A DNA stretch of 64,000 bases, taken from contig OZ038485.1 in the NCBI GenBank assembly GCA_964036315.1, forward strand, positions 100,841,249-100,905,248. Direction: 5' to 3'. The DNA comes from Acanthosepion esculentum. Lineage: Eukaryota; Mollusca; Cephalopoda; Sepiida; Sepiidae. Of this stretch, positions 10,574-20,939 are shown in pieces. A program made the translations under genes and the position numbers. Numbering within the stretch: position 1 is the stretch's first letter; each line of letters begins with the position of its first letter. Under the pieces are notes generated by a model. That model did not search any database. It was given only the letters and a program-made list of their open reading frames with translations, and had not been told where the DNA came from.

Positions 10574-10822
10574 TTAATTTATCTGCCTCGGTCGATAAAC
10601 TTTTTGGCAGAACGTATTTATCGGTAAATCCCAGAGGTTAAATTTCTGCATCCAGTCAGTTCCAAATAAATTTTCCATATTTTTAAGAACGTACATTTTT
10701 AATTTTTTATGTCCCACTTTATTGCACGATAGACAAGTCTTAAAGCGGTATGGACAATCTTTGTACCAATGTAAAGCCCCACAGCGATAATAGCATGGAC
10801 TGGGTGGTAGTTTTTTTTTCAT
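10574..10822 (-). pseudogene. gypsy nucleocapsid zinc knuckles fused to the post-protease segment
   Basis: Residues 10-23 (CYYRCGALHWYKDC) form a CCHC knuckle with one extra residue in the first Cys pair. Residues 30-43 (CLSCNKVGHKKLKM) form a second knuckle whose last Cys is Met. The protein then jumps to ENLFGTDWMQKFNL, which in related elements lies after the protease. The Asp-Ser/Thr-Gly protease is therefore absent, suggesting an in-frame internal deletion of roughly a protease domain. Double knuckles of this form are common in gypsy elements of invertebrates. Confidence 0.85.
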
Positions 10823-11312
10823 ATATTACATTTGATTTTTTGAAATTGAATAATTTGTGTGTCTTGTTTTTGCAGTAGAATAATTGATTTGGTTTGTTTT
10901 TGAGGAGGGACAAAAACGTGTTTGTCGTTGTAATTTTCGTATATGAGCGACGCCAGACTCTTCTATATCTTTCGAGTTCTTTTTCTACGCTTATACATCT
11001 CTGACAGTCTTCAGCCAATTTTTGTAGCGTCAATTCTGGTTCACTCTCAAGTTTTGTTAGAATTCTCCGTCTGATCTCCGCATCTTTAGTCGAAGCCAGG
11101 CCTTGGACGAATATCAAACATTTAAAATTGTCCGGGCTGAGCTCAGATAACTTAAAGTCATCACAGTGTTTGTTTACTATGGAAGCGAATGTTATATAGT
11201 CTTCGCTATCCTTTTTTATTAGATTTAAACATTTCCACCTTTTGTGGAATAGTGAAGTGTTCGGACTAAATAATTCCGTTAAAAGTTTTACGGCTTCCTT
11301 GAAAGTAAACAT
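10740..11312 (-). pseudogene. gypsy Gag, capsid region
   Basis: A 190-residue frame with a Gag/retrotrans_gag-like helical core (LLTELFSPNTSLFHKRWKCL, then an EDYITFASIVNKHCDDF block and KCLIFVQGLASTKDAEIRRR). It ends out of frame with the zinc knuckles at 10574-10822. Assignment rests on position and the FVxGL..xxx.IRRR pattern of invertebrate gypsy Gags. Confidence 0.82.
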
Positions 11313-11372
11313 TCGTTTTCCTCGGTAGGATGCAGTCTACGAAATTAATGTATTCGCTTGACCCTAGTTTCC

Positions 11373-11720
11373 TCAGTAGTAGACGTACTTTTTTCGCGTC
11401 TGACCAATTCCCACAATCAAACTCATATAAATCTTCATATCTTCTGAAGTAATCTGCGAAGGTTTTGTCTTCGTCCAGTGCATAAGTGACATCTTTAATA
11501 GAGCTCCATATAGCATTTTGCGAGATTTTCGTATCGTTTCAGAATTTTGCCCTTTATTTGTTACTGCCCATAGTAGTAATTCTTGTAGTTCAAGATGCTT
11601 CTGTTCGTTTTTCTCTTGCTGCTCAAATTGCATTTTCATGAGTTCCAATATGGTTGCCTTAAAGTCTTCCATGTTTACACGTAATTTTGTGTAAGTATTT
11701 TTCCTTAGTGTAGACTTCAA
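11373..11720 (-). pseudogene. gypsy Gag, N-terminal part
   Basis: Starts near the candidate primer-binding site and contains a charged coiled-coil-like stretch (MEDFKATILELMKMQFEQQE). Its second half is shifted out of the Gag frame: another frame over 11400-11520 reads DEDKTFADYFRRYEDLYEFD, the expected continuation. A likely alternative start is the Met at MEDFK (plus-strand position about 11670). Confidence 0.75.
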
Positions 11721-11883
11721 GTCTTTGTTACCTCTTGTTCTGGAACCTTAGTACGAAAGGTTTTCCTGCGTAGAATTCGTGTCTTTGTTACCACTGTAAA
11801 GTTGGTGTCCAAAAAAAAAATTTTCTCTTTTTTTTAACTTCGCGTAGAACTTGTTTTCAATATACTCCGCGTAGAATTCGTTT

Positions 11884-11902
11884 CTTCAGTTCTCGTCGCC
11901 AC
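11884..11902 (-). promoter_or_regulatory. candidate tRNA primer-binding site
   Basis: Immediately inside the 5' LTR, the element strand reads TGGCGACGAGAACTGAAG. TGGCGAC is a frequent start for primer-binding sites complementary to a tRNA 3' end. Which tRNA primes was not determined. Confidence 0.65.
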
Positions 11903-12205
11903 TGTTATGGTCCAATATCCTCGCACCACTGTTATGGTCCAAGGTTAGAACCAAGGAAGAATAACACGAACACAAGAGTAGGAATAACAAAGATATATTA
12001 AACAGAATAATAATAATAATAATAATAATACAAGAAGTCGAAGGTGTTAGTATGACTGTCAGTCTGGTTTAGAGTGAATTACTATTGTCTTGACTCGTTC
12101 TGTCTCGACTCGTTCCACTTCCGTTCTATCGTCTCTCTTGAGAGGCGCTGTCTTTATAGTTTCAGGAAGAGTTCATTGTATCGTTACAGGTAAGATCTCA
12201 TAACA
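11903..12205 (-). repeat. 5' LTR of the gypsy element
   Basis: Matches 7589-7877. It includes a longer AAT microsatellite (about 12006-12029). Ends are TGTTATGG and CATAACA. It would contain the element promoter, but no TATA box is certain. Confidence 0.92.
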
Positions 12206-12208
12206 ATA

Positions 12209-12613
12209 ACACTTCCAATATTTTTCAACGGTTAAGAGAAAAGTTATATTTCTTTATATTTTCAGGTATAAAAATATATAAACCTATAAAAATTTTTAAG
12301 TCTTTATACGAACGATCCATGTCTTAGATTTATTACTGATACCGTAATTGTGGCACAAGGGTGAAAAAGAGGGAAGAGACTGGTAAATGTTGGTCATCAT
12401 TGGTGCTTGTCTTGTAATGAAAAAAAACAGCGGCACTGGTAATGAAGGCGTCAAAACAAATGAAACGCCGCCATCGTGAGGGCATGCAATTGAAATTACT
12501 GAAAAGCTTAATATGATGGCGATCTTAATCATTTAACGGAAAAGTTAGAGATTAACATTTTACTGAGAGGAATTAATCAAACAGCTTAGTATAAATCTTA
12601 TGGAACTTTCCTG

Positions 12614-12652
<39 letters not shown>
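12209..12652. other. unassigned DNA ending in (ATT)n
   Basis: No supported gene. A pure ATT array occupies about 12617-12655, directly before an LTR fragment. Confidence 0.5.
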
Positions 12653-12656
<4 letters not shown>

Positions 12657-12808
12657 GGTCCAGGTTAGGACCAAGGAAGAACAACACGAACACAAGAGTA
12701 GAAATAACGAAGATATATTACACGGAATAATAATACAAGATGTGGAAGGTGTTAGTATGAATGCCAGTCTGGTTTGGAGTGAACTACTATCGGCTCGACT
12801 CGATTCGA
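12653..12808 (-). repeat. truncated LTR related to the gypsy element
   Basis: TATGGTCCAGGTTAGGACCAAGG through GGTGTTAGTATGAATGCCAG and TGAACTACTAT to CTCGACTCGATTCG aligns with the first ~150 bp of the LTRs at 7589 and 11903. It lacks the rest and has no partner nearby, so it is a solo or broken LTR of the same family. Confidence 0.85.
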
Positions 12809-12979
12809 TATTTAACAGTCCCCCCACGAGGAAAGTATATGGCACAAGGCCGAGTTTAACGTGGGTTTCTCTGAGCCCGTAAGCTCGGCCAAAAATACTC
12901 CCTTAAGAACCCGTATAAACGGGTTAAGGGTTTGTCTGCCACCCCGGACGAAACTTTGCCCTTCGGTCTCACACTGTCC

Positions 12980-13515
12980 GCCGGCCTAAGATGAAACAAA
13001 TACATTGAATCAATAGCTTCATCTACCGCAAGGAAAGTTGGTTCTCTGTGTCGCACCAGAAAGTTTTTCTCGCCCGAGTCCATCCTTCAAATCTATAAAT
13101 CAACCATTTGCCCTTGCATGGAATACTGCTGCCATATATAGTCTGGAGCACCCGCTGTTCGTCTCAAGGTTCCTCGACAAAATTCAGAGACGGATATGCA
13201 ATATGATTGGTCCTGATCTGGCATCTCGTCTACAGTCACTTTCTCACAGACTTGCCGTCGTTTCCCTCGGTCTTTTTTACAAATACTTTCACGGTAACTG
13301 TTCCGACAAGCTATTTTCCCTGGTTCCCAAACTGATTGAAATTTAAGTGTGTTACTAGGTTGGCATCTCAGTCCCACCCTTTCACTGTCGAAACGGATAA
13401 ATGTAGCCGTCTCTTCTATTCCAATAACTTCATATCTCGCACTTAATTACTTCCCTAAACGTTATAGCCTTCAAATATTCAAATGTAATGCCAATCGACA
13501 TCATCTGATGCCTTG
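12980..13515 (+). pseudogene. Jockey/CR1-like LINE reverse transcriptase C-terminal fragment, copy 1
   Basis: Plus-strand frames give NKYIESIASSTARKVGSLCR, FSPESILQIYKSTICPCMEY and CCHI, then QRRICNMIGPDLASRLQSLS and LFYKYFHGNCSDKLFSLVP, ending near NRHHLMP. This order is the thumb and C-terminal tail of a widespread Jockey/CR1-like LINE protein. At least two frameshifts (near 13160 and 13345) and a stop break it. The 12809-12979 segment upstream is not recognised. Confidence 0.8.
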
Positions 13516-13516
13516 A

Positions 13517-13865
13517 TCTACAGAAGGATGCTAAGGATTCCATGGACCGCACATGTAAGCAACTATGAGGTTTTGGAGAGGATGCAAACAAAGAGGTTAC
13601 TTATACTTAACATCAGGAAGAGACAGCTGAAATTTTTGTGACACGTAATGAGAAAGGAGGGCTTGGAAAATCTGTTACTCACAGGGCGGATAGAGGGAAA
13701 AAGGAACAAGGGAAAGCAACGCGTGGCATACTTAACGGACATAAATAAGTGAATGGCAGAAGAGGGTCTGGGAGAAATAACAAAAAGACAAAATTTATTG
13801 AGAGCTACAAGGGACAAAATGAGGTGGAGAGCCATGATCACCTCCGTCACGGCACATAAAAGAAA
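13517..13865 (+). pseudogene. RTE-like LINE 3' fragment
   Basis: Plus-strand reading gives YRRMLRIPWTAHVSNYEVLE, LNIRKRQLKF, VMRKEGLENLLLTGRIEGKR and MRWRAMITSV, the typical C-terminus of RTE-type LINEs. Stops after KF and NK show decay. It ends in AAAAGAAAAAG, a degraded tail. Confidence 0.82.
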
Positions 13866-13919
13866 AAGATTTCCATGCCCTTTTTTTCAGTTTCAAGCTC
13901 CTTAGAGCACCTGCACAAA

Positions 13920-14320
13920 AGCAGCAACCTGTTTTGCAAACTTCAAGGTCCACAAACACTACTCCGTCCTGGGTATGACGAATAATGACATCCGGTAGCA
14001 AGGCCTATGTCCGGGAACTTTTGAGGAGGGTGGAACCACCTCTTAGTTGCTATTGTTACCATGTCCACACTGACACATGTCGTAGCACCCATTAAGGACC
14101 CAGCTAGGGGCTAATAGTTAACCCCCAAACTGGGGTCAGAATACGCTGAAAGTATAAGAAATTTTATAGTAAAAATACCAGCAATACATTTTCATAGTAA
14201 AATTAATTACCGGCAATAAAGTTTTGCAAACAAAAAAAAATTACAAGCAATACAATTGTTTACAAGAAAATAAAATTTTGGCATTAAATGACCCATAAGG
14301 TTTTGATATATCGCTAACCT
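13920..14320 (-). repeat. composite repeat family C, copy 2 (short)
   Basis: Contains the head (TCCTGGGTATGACGAATAATGACATCCGGTAGCAAGGCC region, GGAACCACCTCTTAGTTGCT, GGACCCAGCTAGGGGCTAATAGTTAA), then a few decayed ATTACCAGCAATA-type units at 14180-14255 and the GGCATTAAATGACCCAT module at 14278. It is more diverged than copies at 1010 and 26995. Confidence 0.7.
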
Positions 14321-14324
14321 AACA

Positions 14325-14711
14325 AACAAACAATACTATAAATGCATACAGCTAAATAACCTTAACTTCTTAATAAAATAAAAGTGTATAATCAGCACTT
14401 TTTTCCTTCTGGCTTATATAAGTTAAACAAAAATTTAAAACGGAGGTTTTATTTTAAAAAATCGAATTAAAAGCCAATATTTAAAAAATCATTTTCTAAT
14501 TTTTTTAAATTAAAAAATAGATTGGTTGGTTAGTTTTCTACGGTTTATCAACCCTTTGAAGGTTTTTTAAAGCCTGAAAATATTTTAGATTAATAGAATT
14601 TTTTATAATAATGGTTTAGTTATGCATGTTTTACTAATTAACCTATAGATGGGAAGAAGAGATAGGTTAATACGTTTTCTAAAGGTAGATTCGCGTAAGT
14701 GAATATAAAAA
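14325..14711. other. unassigned AT-rich DNA
   Basis: Very AT-rich, no frame or repeat recognised. Confidence 0.5.
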
Positions 14712-14850
14712 AAACCAACGTGAATTGGAACTCGGTTCTCGGATTAACATTTCCGAGCCATTATCCATTACACCGCCCACACATCCAGGCTTACAGCACC
14801 TGGTATTCCGAAGCGTTCACTTATCAAGGTACTGACCAGGCTCGATGCTT
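14712..14850 (-). repeat. 5S-headed SINE, truncated minus-strand copy
   Basis: Reverse complement reads ATCGAGCCTGGTCAGTACC, a GTGAACGCTTCGGAATACC block, AGGTGCTGTAAGCCTGGATG and then the GGCGGTGTAATGGATAATGG body start, as in the copies at 7118 and 48758. Only the junction between 5S head and tRNA-like body is kept. Confidence 0.78.
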
Positions 14851-14984
14851 ATATAGGAATAAAGTGTCGCTGCCGACACTTGAGTTTTAACATAGATTGC
14901 CACTTAGCAAACACAGGCGATCCCATTATTGAATAAAGTAGAACACGTGTCCATAGAGGAAACGCATATATTGGAATTCGTGTG

Positions 14985-15284
14985 ACGTCTGGAGGATCGC
15001 TATTTCTCCTCTATCTTCTACTCCTATAGGGATTTCTATTTCTAGTCTATCCTCTATACTATACGGATCTTTATCTATACTCTATCCTCTATTACTATTC
15101 GGATCACCATTTCTACTCTATTAATATACGGACTACTATTTCTCTATTCGGGTCACTATTCGGCGGTTACTATTCGAGCGAGTATTATCGAGCAAGTACT
15201 ATTAGTGCGAGTGTTATTCGGCGTCTAACACCAGTATTATTCAACGGCGTTACTATATATTAGTATCTGCGATTACAAAGTCAC
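14985..15284. repeat. degenerate short tandem region
   Basis: Recurrent TCTATCCTCTA / TACTATTCGGATCACTATT phrases at irregular 20-35 bp spacing. It looks like an old, decayed tandem array next to the 31-bp minisatellite. Confidence 0.5.
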
Positions 15285-15995
15285 TACTACAACGAACATT
15301 ACGAAAGTGACAACGAGTATTCATTGACATTACAAAAGTGGCAACGAGTATTCGTTGACATCACAAAAGTGGCAACGACTATTCGTGAACATCACAAAAG
15401 TGACAACAAGTATTCATTGACATCACAAAAGTGACAACGACTATTCGCTGACATCACAGAAGTGACAACGTGTATTCGTTGACATAAAAAAATGACAACG
15501 AGTATTCGTTGACATCACAACAGGGACAACGTGTATTCGTTGACATCACAAAAGTTACAATGTGTATTCGTTGACATGACAAAACTGACAACGTGTATTC
15601 GTTGACATCACAACAGGGACAACGTGTATTCGTTGACATCAAAACAGGGGCAGCAAGTATTAGTTGACATCACAAAAGTGACAACGAGTATTCGTTGACA
15701 TCACAAAAGTTCCAACGAGTATTCGTTGACATCACCAAAGTGACAACAAGTATTCGTCGACATCACAGAATTGACAATGTGTATTCGTTGACATCACCAA
15801 AGTGACAACGTGTATTCGTTGACATCACCAAAGTGGCAACGAGTATTCTTTGACATCAGAAATGTGGCAACGAGTATTCGTTGACATCAAAAAAGTGGCA
15901 ACGGGTATTCGTTGACATCACAAAAGTGACAACGTGTATTCGTTGACATCACAAAACTGACATTGTGTATTTGTTGACATCACAAAAGTGACAAG
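15285..15995. repeat. 31-bp minisatellite
   Basis: About 22 to 23 units with consensus GTATTCGTTGACATCACAAA followed by AGTGACAACGA. Unit length is 31 bp with occasional 30s, so frames drift. Variation is mostly single substitutions, with no clear higher-order pattern. Confidence 0.9.
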
Positions 15996-16137
15996 TTCCA
16001 CAAACGAAAAGTGCGAGAAAAGAAACTGTATAGTATTTACGGTTATATATATCCAACTCAACTGTAAATTGATGTGAGCTCGTCGATAACCTAGTACTGC
16101 GCAATCTAGTACAGGCAGGCAACTATACGGCACTAGG

Positions 16138-16505
16138 AAAGTGACTGAAGCCTAGATGCCAAATTAGGGCCAATAATATTGCTGATTCTTTGGATTTTAT
16201 CAAGGCTCTCTAAATACATAGCAGGAGCACCGGTCCATAGGTGGCAGCAATATTCTATGCATGGAAGAATTATAGACTTATAGATATGTAAGATATATTC
16301 TGGATATAAAAAAAAAATAGTTGTTTAGCACGACACACTGAACCAACTTTCTTAGCAGGATTCTTAGCAATGGATTCAATATAGTCTTTCCAGTTCATGT
16401 CAGCCGAAAATCTTAGACCAAGAAGATGCAGTGAGTCATTCTCCTGGAGGTCAGCATCAGCCATGCTGATGGGAGGCAGAGATGGTGTCAAACAGATGAT
16501 TAATA
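16138..16505 (-). pseudogene. Jockey/CR1-like LINE fragment, copy 2
   Basis: Minus-strand frame 16270-16491 gives LPPISMADADLQENDSLHLL, GLRFSADMNWKDYIESIAKN and KKVGSVCRAKQLF; a shifted frame continues with a HIYKSIILPCIEYCCHLW-type block. It is the same protein region as 20435-20740, extending from just after the polymerase core to the thumb. Confidence 0.8.
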
Positions 16506-16509
16506 GATA

Positions 16510-16867
16510 ACGTTTTAGGTGTTGAAATTAATAAGCGATCCTTTTCCCCAATCTTTTTTTTTTTTCATGTATATTCTAATGTAGACAATTTTTTCAACTC
16601 GTAGAACATATAATTTAGTGTTCTGGTAGATAAAACTCAGAAGGAAGATCACATACTTAATAATCACCAATTATTGGTTAGCAATTTCGTCTCAAAGAAA
16701 TGTCACTTTTAGTGCGTTTTGCAAAATGTACTTTAAGAGAATTTCCAGAAATATTCTCCTCGTCTGAGTAAAGGTTTTTACTTAGAGTTAAAAAAGTATA
16801 TATTCCAACATTTCATGATAAACCTTAAATCTGTGTTTCGCTGTCTATCAGTTTCTGCTGCTCTTAT
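16510..16867. other. unassigned DNA
   Basis: No gene or repeat recognised. Confidence 0.5.
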
Positions 16868-16877
16868 CTATCTCTCC

Positions 16878-16938
<61 letters not shown>

Positions 16939-16997
16939 CTGACGATTGCATCTAGCATGAAACAGAATGTCGCCTCTAAGTGTTGACTTCTATGTTC

Positions 16998-17060
<63 letters not shown>
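16868..17060. repeat. (CT)n and two (TA)n microsatellites with a short spacer
   Basis: A CT tract (16874-16899) passes into (TA)n to about 16935; a 67-bp spacer follows, and a second (TA)n runs to about 17060. Similar spacer-between-TA arrangements recur at 30.4 and 50.1 kb. Confidence 0.9.
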
Positions 17061-17063
<3 letters not shown>

Positions 17064-17299
17064 TGACGGGAAGAAGCCACTCACTAAACTACTAGAAAGA
17101 TAAATAAGTATTTAAAACTATTTGCGCGAAGGCATAAGGAAATGTTCTGCAAATGATCGTGAATGGATTCCCAACTAATTTCCAATGTTTGGGCATTTGG
17201 TCAGATCGAGAGAAGAAAACGGGACGGAGAAGAAGGTGAAAAGATTGTGTTGCATCAAGTTTCTTAATAAGGTATACCTCCTTTGAAAGCTAATATATC

Positions 17300-17790
17300 A
17301 TACATACACACACACACACACGCGCGCGCATGCGCGTGCGCGTGCGCGTGCACACACATAAGGACACGCGAGGGATCATGTACATATATACATACAAACG
17401 CACATACACACAAGCACATGTACACACACGAGCGCACACACACAGACACATGCGAGCGCTCACGCACACATGTGAACACACACACACACACACAAACACA
17501 CAAACACACAAGCACACGCGAGTGCTCGCACGCACACAAGCACACGCGGGCGCACTCTTCTCAGACATCCACACAAACTTACATAGAAGTACACGTCAGC
17601 GCTCACACACATACACACACACACGCAAGCACACGCGAGCGTTCACACACAAGCACACACAAGCACTCATACACACTAACACACACACAGATAAGTATAC
17701 GTGTGAGCTTCCGTACACATGCAACATCAGCGTGTGATCTCTTTATCTCTCTCTCTCTCTCTTTCTCGGACGCGCACACACACACACAAA
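17300..17790. repeat. CA-rich complex microsatellite
   Basis: Long CA/CG dinucleotide-rich stretch with recurring CACACGCGAGCG and ACACACAAGCACACGCGAG phrases. Open frames on both strands encode His/Thr-rich or Cys/Val-rich peptides and are artefacts. A related GT version with GTGAGCGCTCGCGTGTG-like phrases lies at 19248-19500. Confidence 0.9.
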
Positions 17791-18378
17791 CACACAGTGA
17801 TCTTCCACTGGATACACCAAGCTTTTTGCCTGAAATGTTTTGTAAGATTTTATTTGTCTATAATTATCTCCCTTTTCAAACAAGATTTATTTATTTACAA
17901 GGGTTCCTCCACTTGCGTCGGAGATCCGTTCCTACGGCACAAACGATTTTCGACCTAAGTCGGGATACACCTACATAAGCACCCACGAATCTACCTTACG
18001 CTTGGGAGCTATAATGAGGTGCAAAAAGCTCCCCCCCCCAAATAATACAAACGAGAGGTAGCGCCTGTAGCTCAATCCAATATGAAGTGCAGCCGGTGAA
18101 GAAACAACGCCGTCTTCCTCATATAGCGCCGCGTGACGACGTATTATACTATGGGAGATGGCGCCGTAACAATGAAACGACGCACATCGAGTCCGACGTA
18201 ACTCGAGGATCCTCTGTATTTATATAGAAGGAGGTGTTGAGAATTCGCGTCCTAACCAATGATCTCCATCCATGAAATATACTCGTTGTTCCATATATTC
18301 ACTCCACAGTTCAACGCACTTGGTATATTGTTTCCCGCCCTTCCGGAAGAAAGTCTGATATATGATTATTCAAATGCA
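17791..18378. other. unassigned DNA with moderate CpG content
   Basis: No gene supported. A CpG-richer stretch at about 18090-18240 includes ATGGCGCC-type phrases and could be old repeat or regulatory DNA; I cannot tell which. Confidence 0.4.
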
Positions 18379-18450
18379 GTAACACCTCAAATTAACGGCC
18401 CCTGAACCAACGGACAAAAATCCACAGAAATGATAATGTCTAGTTGGAAC
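18379..18450. mobile_element. possible pogo/Tigger-like terminal sequence
   Basis: CAGTAACACCTCAAATTAACGG followed by a related ACCAACGGAC phrase resembles the termini of pogo/Tigger elements, which begin CAGT.A.ACCTC and carry repeated TTAACG phrases. No matching inverted end or transposase was found. Confidence 0.3.
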
Positions 18451-18721
18451 TCAAAACGCCCGCGCCTAGCGAGCAAAGTCCGTTAGTTCCAAAATTGGCC
18501 GCTGTTGTTTTTTTGTTTTTTTGCGCAATCAAGAGTCAGAGACTGGTAGATCCGGGAATAACCGTTGTTGCTTACTTGAGCGCTCGTTGTGTACACACAT
18601 GCGTTGTCTCTCAAACATTTTATACTGATTTTGGTACAGTATACAGTATTGTTTTTTGTCAAGTATCCAATTGTGTGTGTAACTTATTTTAAGTTACTAT
18701 AAATTATATATATATATATAT

Positions 18722-19151
18722 ATTTGAAATTATTAGGAGAAATTGATAATTATATTTAAGTGATTCGTCGAGTCTGAAACCTCTACAGAATGCAGAAAGC
18801 ACTGGACAGCAAAACAGAAAGCAAACACCATGCCAACTGTTCCAACGGGCCTCGGTGACGAAGAGGTAGCAAATCAGACTCAATATAGCGCCGCTCACTC
18901 ACATATTCCGTGGTGGAACACTACTGGGATTCACTTTATCCATAGGACGGTGTCCCCCGGAGCCACGACTACTATCACCAAGCCGCTCACTCCAGAGCAT
19001 TAGAAGCCGGTTCAAGCAATGATATACGCACTGCTGATGAGTCCCAAATATAGGACGAAACGGCCGTCCAGTGCTTTCTGCATTCTGTAGAGGTTTCAGA
19101 CTCGATGCATCACTTAAATATAATTATCAATTTCTCCTAATAATTTCAAAT
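18722..19151. mobile_element. 430-bp MITE-like element with 86-bp terminal inverted repeats
   Basis: The left end starts ATTTGAAATTATTAGGAGAA and continues to AGAAAGCACTGGAC at 18808. Its reverse complement is at 19066-19151 with about three mismatches. The core is about 257 bp, noncoding, and includes GATGAGTCCCAAATATAGGAC. Left flank is a (TA)n run (18708-18721), right flank TGTATATC, consistent with insertion at TA, though a target duplication is not certain. Confidence 0.75.
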
Positions 19152-19246
19152 GTATATCATGGTTATTATATATTCAAGAGCCGCCTCATAACGATAGAGA
19201 CTTAATTAAGAATATTAACATGCAAGCAGATGGTTAAATTAATGTG

Positions 19247-19247
<1 letters not shown>

Positions 19248-19285
<38 letters not shown>

Positions 19286-19500
19286 ACGTATTTGTGCATG
19301 TGTGCGTGGGAGAATTCACGTGTGCTTATATGTGTGTGAGAGCGCTCGTGTGTGTGTGTGACCGCTTGCGTGTGCTTCTGTATGTGAGCGATTGCGTGTG
19401 CTTTTATGCATGTGAACTCTCGCGTGTGATTGTGTGCTTGTATATATTTGTGTGACAGCGTTATGCGTGTGTTTGTGTGTGTGTGTGTGAACTTTCGTAT
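19248..19500. repeat. (GT)n and GT-rich complex repeat
   Basis: Pure GT at about 19250-19283, then GT-rich phrases with GTGTGTGTGAACTTTCG and GTGTGAGAGCGCTCG. Open frames here are compositional. Confidence 0.9.
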
Positions 19501-20063
19501 GTACTTTCGTATTTGTTTGTCTGTATGTAGGAGCGTTCACGTGTACCTACTTGGTTGGTTAGTTGGTGGTGGAATGGGGGGAGGGGTTATGTGTGTGTTT
19601 GTATCTTGTTGGAAACCTGAGAAAATCCTTTAAAACTTTTCTATTTATTTTTTTTCCTACGGCTCGTGCTCTTTTTCTGGCTTCCGGTGTTAAATGTAAA
19701 ATTTATATCACCTCACTAGTTTCTCAATCCGATGAGCAGTTATTTCTCAATATTTACATTTGGACAATTTTCCTCATCTTTTTTTTTTTATCACAACGTT
19801 TCGGTTGTTGTATCCTCGGCCTTCTTCAGTTGTATATCAATACGGGTAACCTAAAGGGAATATCGAGCTGAACCCGTTATTTAATCTACGGACAGAGACT
19901 GTTATTCTGCTGACCATGACTAGGGATATCTCATCTTTTTTTTTAAGCATTTCACCGCAAGCAAGGCGGGAATCCCACTAGCACGCAAGGGGTTATAGAG
20001 AGTCAAAGTAAGAGAAAAGACGGGGTATTAAGGAAAGGATGAAAAGAAGAATGGTGATCAAGA
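19501..20063. other. unassigned region with a family T SINE fragment at 19787-19855
   Basis: Mostly unassigned. At 19787-19855, ACAACGTTTCGGTTGTTGTA and the GGCCTTCTTCAG block match, on the minus strand, the tail of the tRNA-derived SINE family at 25185-25480. A short poly-T stretch lies at 19780-19790. Confidence 0.5.
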
Positions 20064-20935
20064 TCAAGCCATCAGAAGATGTCGATTGACATTACATTTA
20101 TATTTTTGAAGATTATAGTTAACAGGTAAGCAAGTAAGAGGAAGTGAGTTCCACTGTCGGGAAGTGCTAGAGAAGAATCTGTTGGAGTAGAAGAGGCGGT
20201 TACATTTAACTGTTTCGACAGTAAAAGGATGGAACCGAGATGCCAACCTAGTAGCACTCTTGAATTCCTGCAGTGGGACACAAGCGAAAATAGTTTGTCA
20301 GAGCAAAGGCCATGAAAATATTTGTAGAAAAGACAGAAGGAAGCCACATCACGTCTGTGAGAAAGTGACTGGAGTCGAGATGCCAAGTCAGAACAGATAA
20401 TATTGCAAATCCGTCTTTGGATTTTATCGAGAACCTAGAGATGATCAGCAGGGGCACCAAACCATATATGGCAACAGGATTCAATGCATGGACGAATGGT
20501 AGATTTGTAGAGGTGAAGGGTGGGCTCAGACGAGAAAAGACTCCTGGCGCGACACAAAGAACAAACTTTCCTTGCGGTAGATGCAGCAATTGATTCAATG
20601 TAGTTGTCCCACCTCAGGTCAGTGGAAAACGAGAGACCAAGAAGGCGTAGTGAGACGTTCTCGTAAAGTTGAGCATCAACCGTGCTGACTTGAGGAGGCA
20701 GGGAGATTTCTCTATGGGGAGTAAATGAGAGCAGTTTCATTTTGGGGGCATAAAAAAAATTTACAAGCCATATCCTGCCCCAGATTGGATGTCCTTTTCA
20801 AGACCAACCTCCAGGTAAACTTTGTCACCAATGCCGGATTTATTATAGAGACAAGAGTAAACGGTAGTGTCGTCTGCGTAGATGTCTACTTGAGAACTGA
20901 TGACATCAGTTAGATCGTTGATGAAGATCAGAAAC
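20064..20935 (-). pseudogene. Jockey/CR1-like LINE reverse transcriptase fragment with YADD motif
   Basis: The longest LINE piece in the window. Minus strand starts with FLIFINDLTD, then VDIYADDTTVYS: the catalytic Y-A-D-D of reverse transcriptase, at about 20876-20885. Then LLSFTPHREISLPPQVSTVD, WDNYIESIAASTARKVCSLC and IYKSTIRPCIESCCHIW-type thumb sequence, LCLFYKYFHGLCSDKLFSLV, NRFFSSTSRQWNSLPLTCLP and a terminal NRHLL. Frames are broken near 20750, 20440 and 20250. The 3' terminus near 20064 coincides with the end of the protein. Confidence 0.88.
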
Positions 20936-20939
20936 TGTG

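Larger units (their letters stand above)
7589..12205 (-). mobile_element. Ty3/gypsy-type LTR retrotransposon, decayed full-length insertion
   Basis: Two direct LTRs (7589-7877 and 11903-12205) flank gag- and pol-derived frames, all on the minus strand. LTR ends are TGTTATG..CATAACA. Flanking pentamers ATGAC (7584-7588) and ATAAC (12206-12210) look like a target-site duplication with one mismatch. Domain order gag, zinc knuckles, reverse transcriptase, RNase H, integrase is the Ty3/gypsy order. The element is only 4.6 kb: the protease is missing and there are several frameshifts and in-frame stops. The LTRs differ at many positions, so the insertion is not recent. It cannot be autonomous. Confidence 0.92.

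Noticed and set aside
15285..15995. A CRISPR array (regular ~31-bp spacing)
   Set aside because: Whole units repeat; there are no unique spacers and no cas genes, and the rest of the window is clearly eukaryotic.
17264..17978. A 231-codon His/Thr-rich frame and Cys/Val-rich minus-strand frames
   Set aside because: CA/GT dinucleotide array; composition alone explains them.
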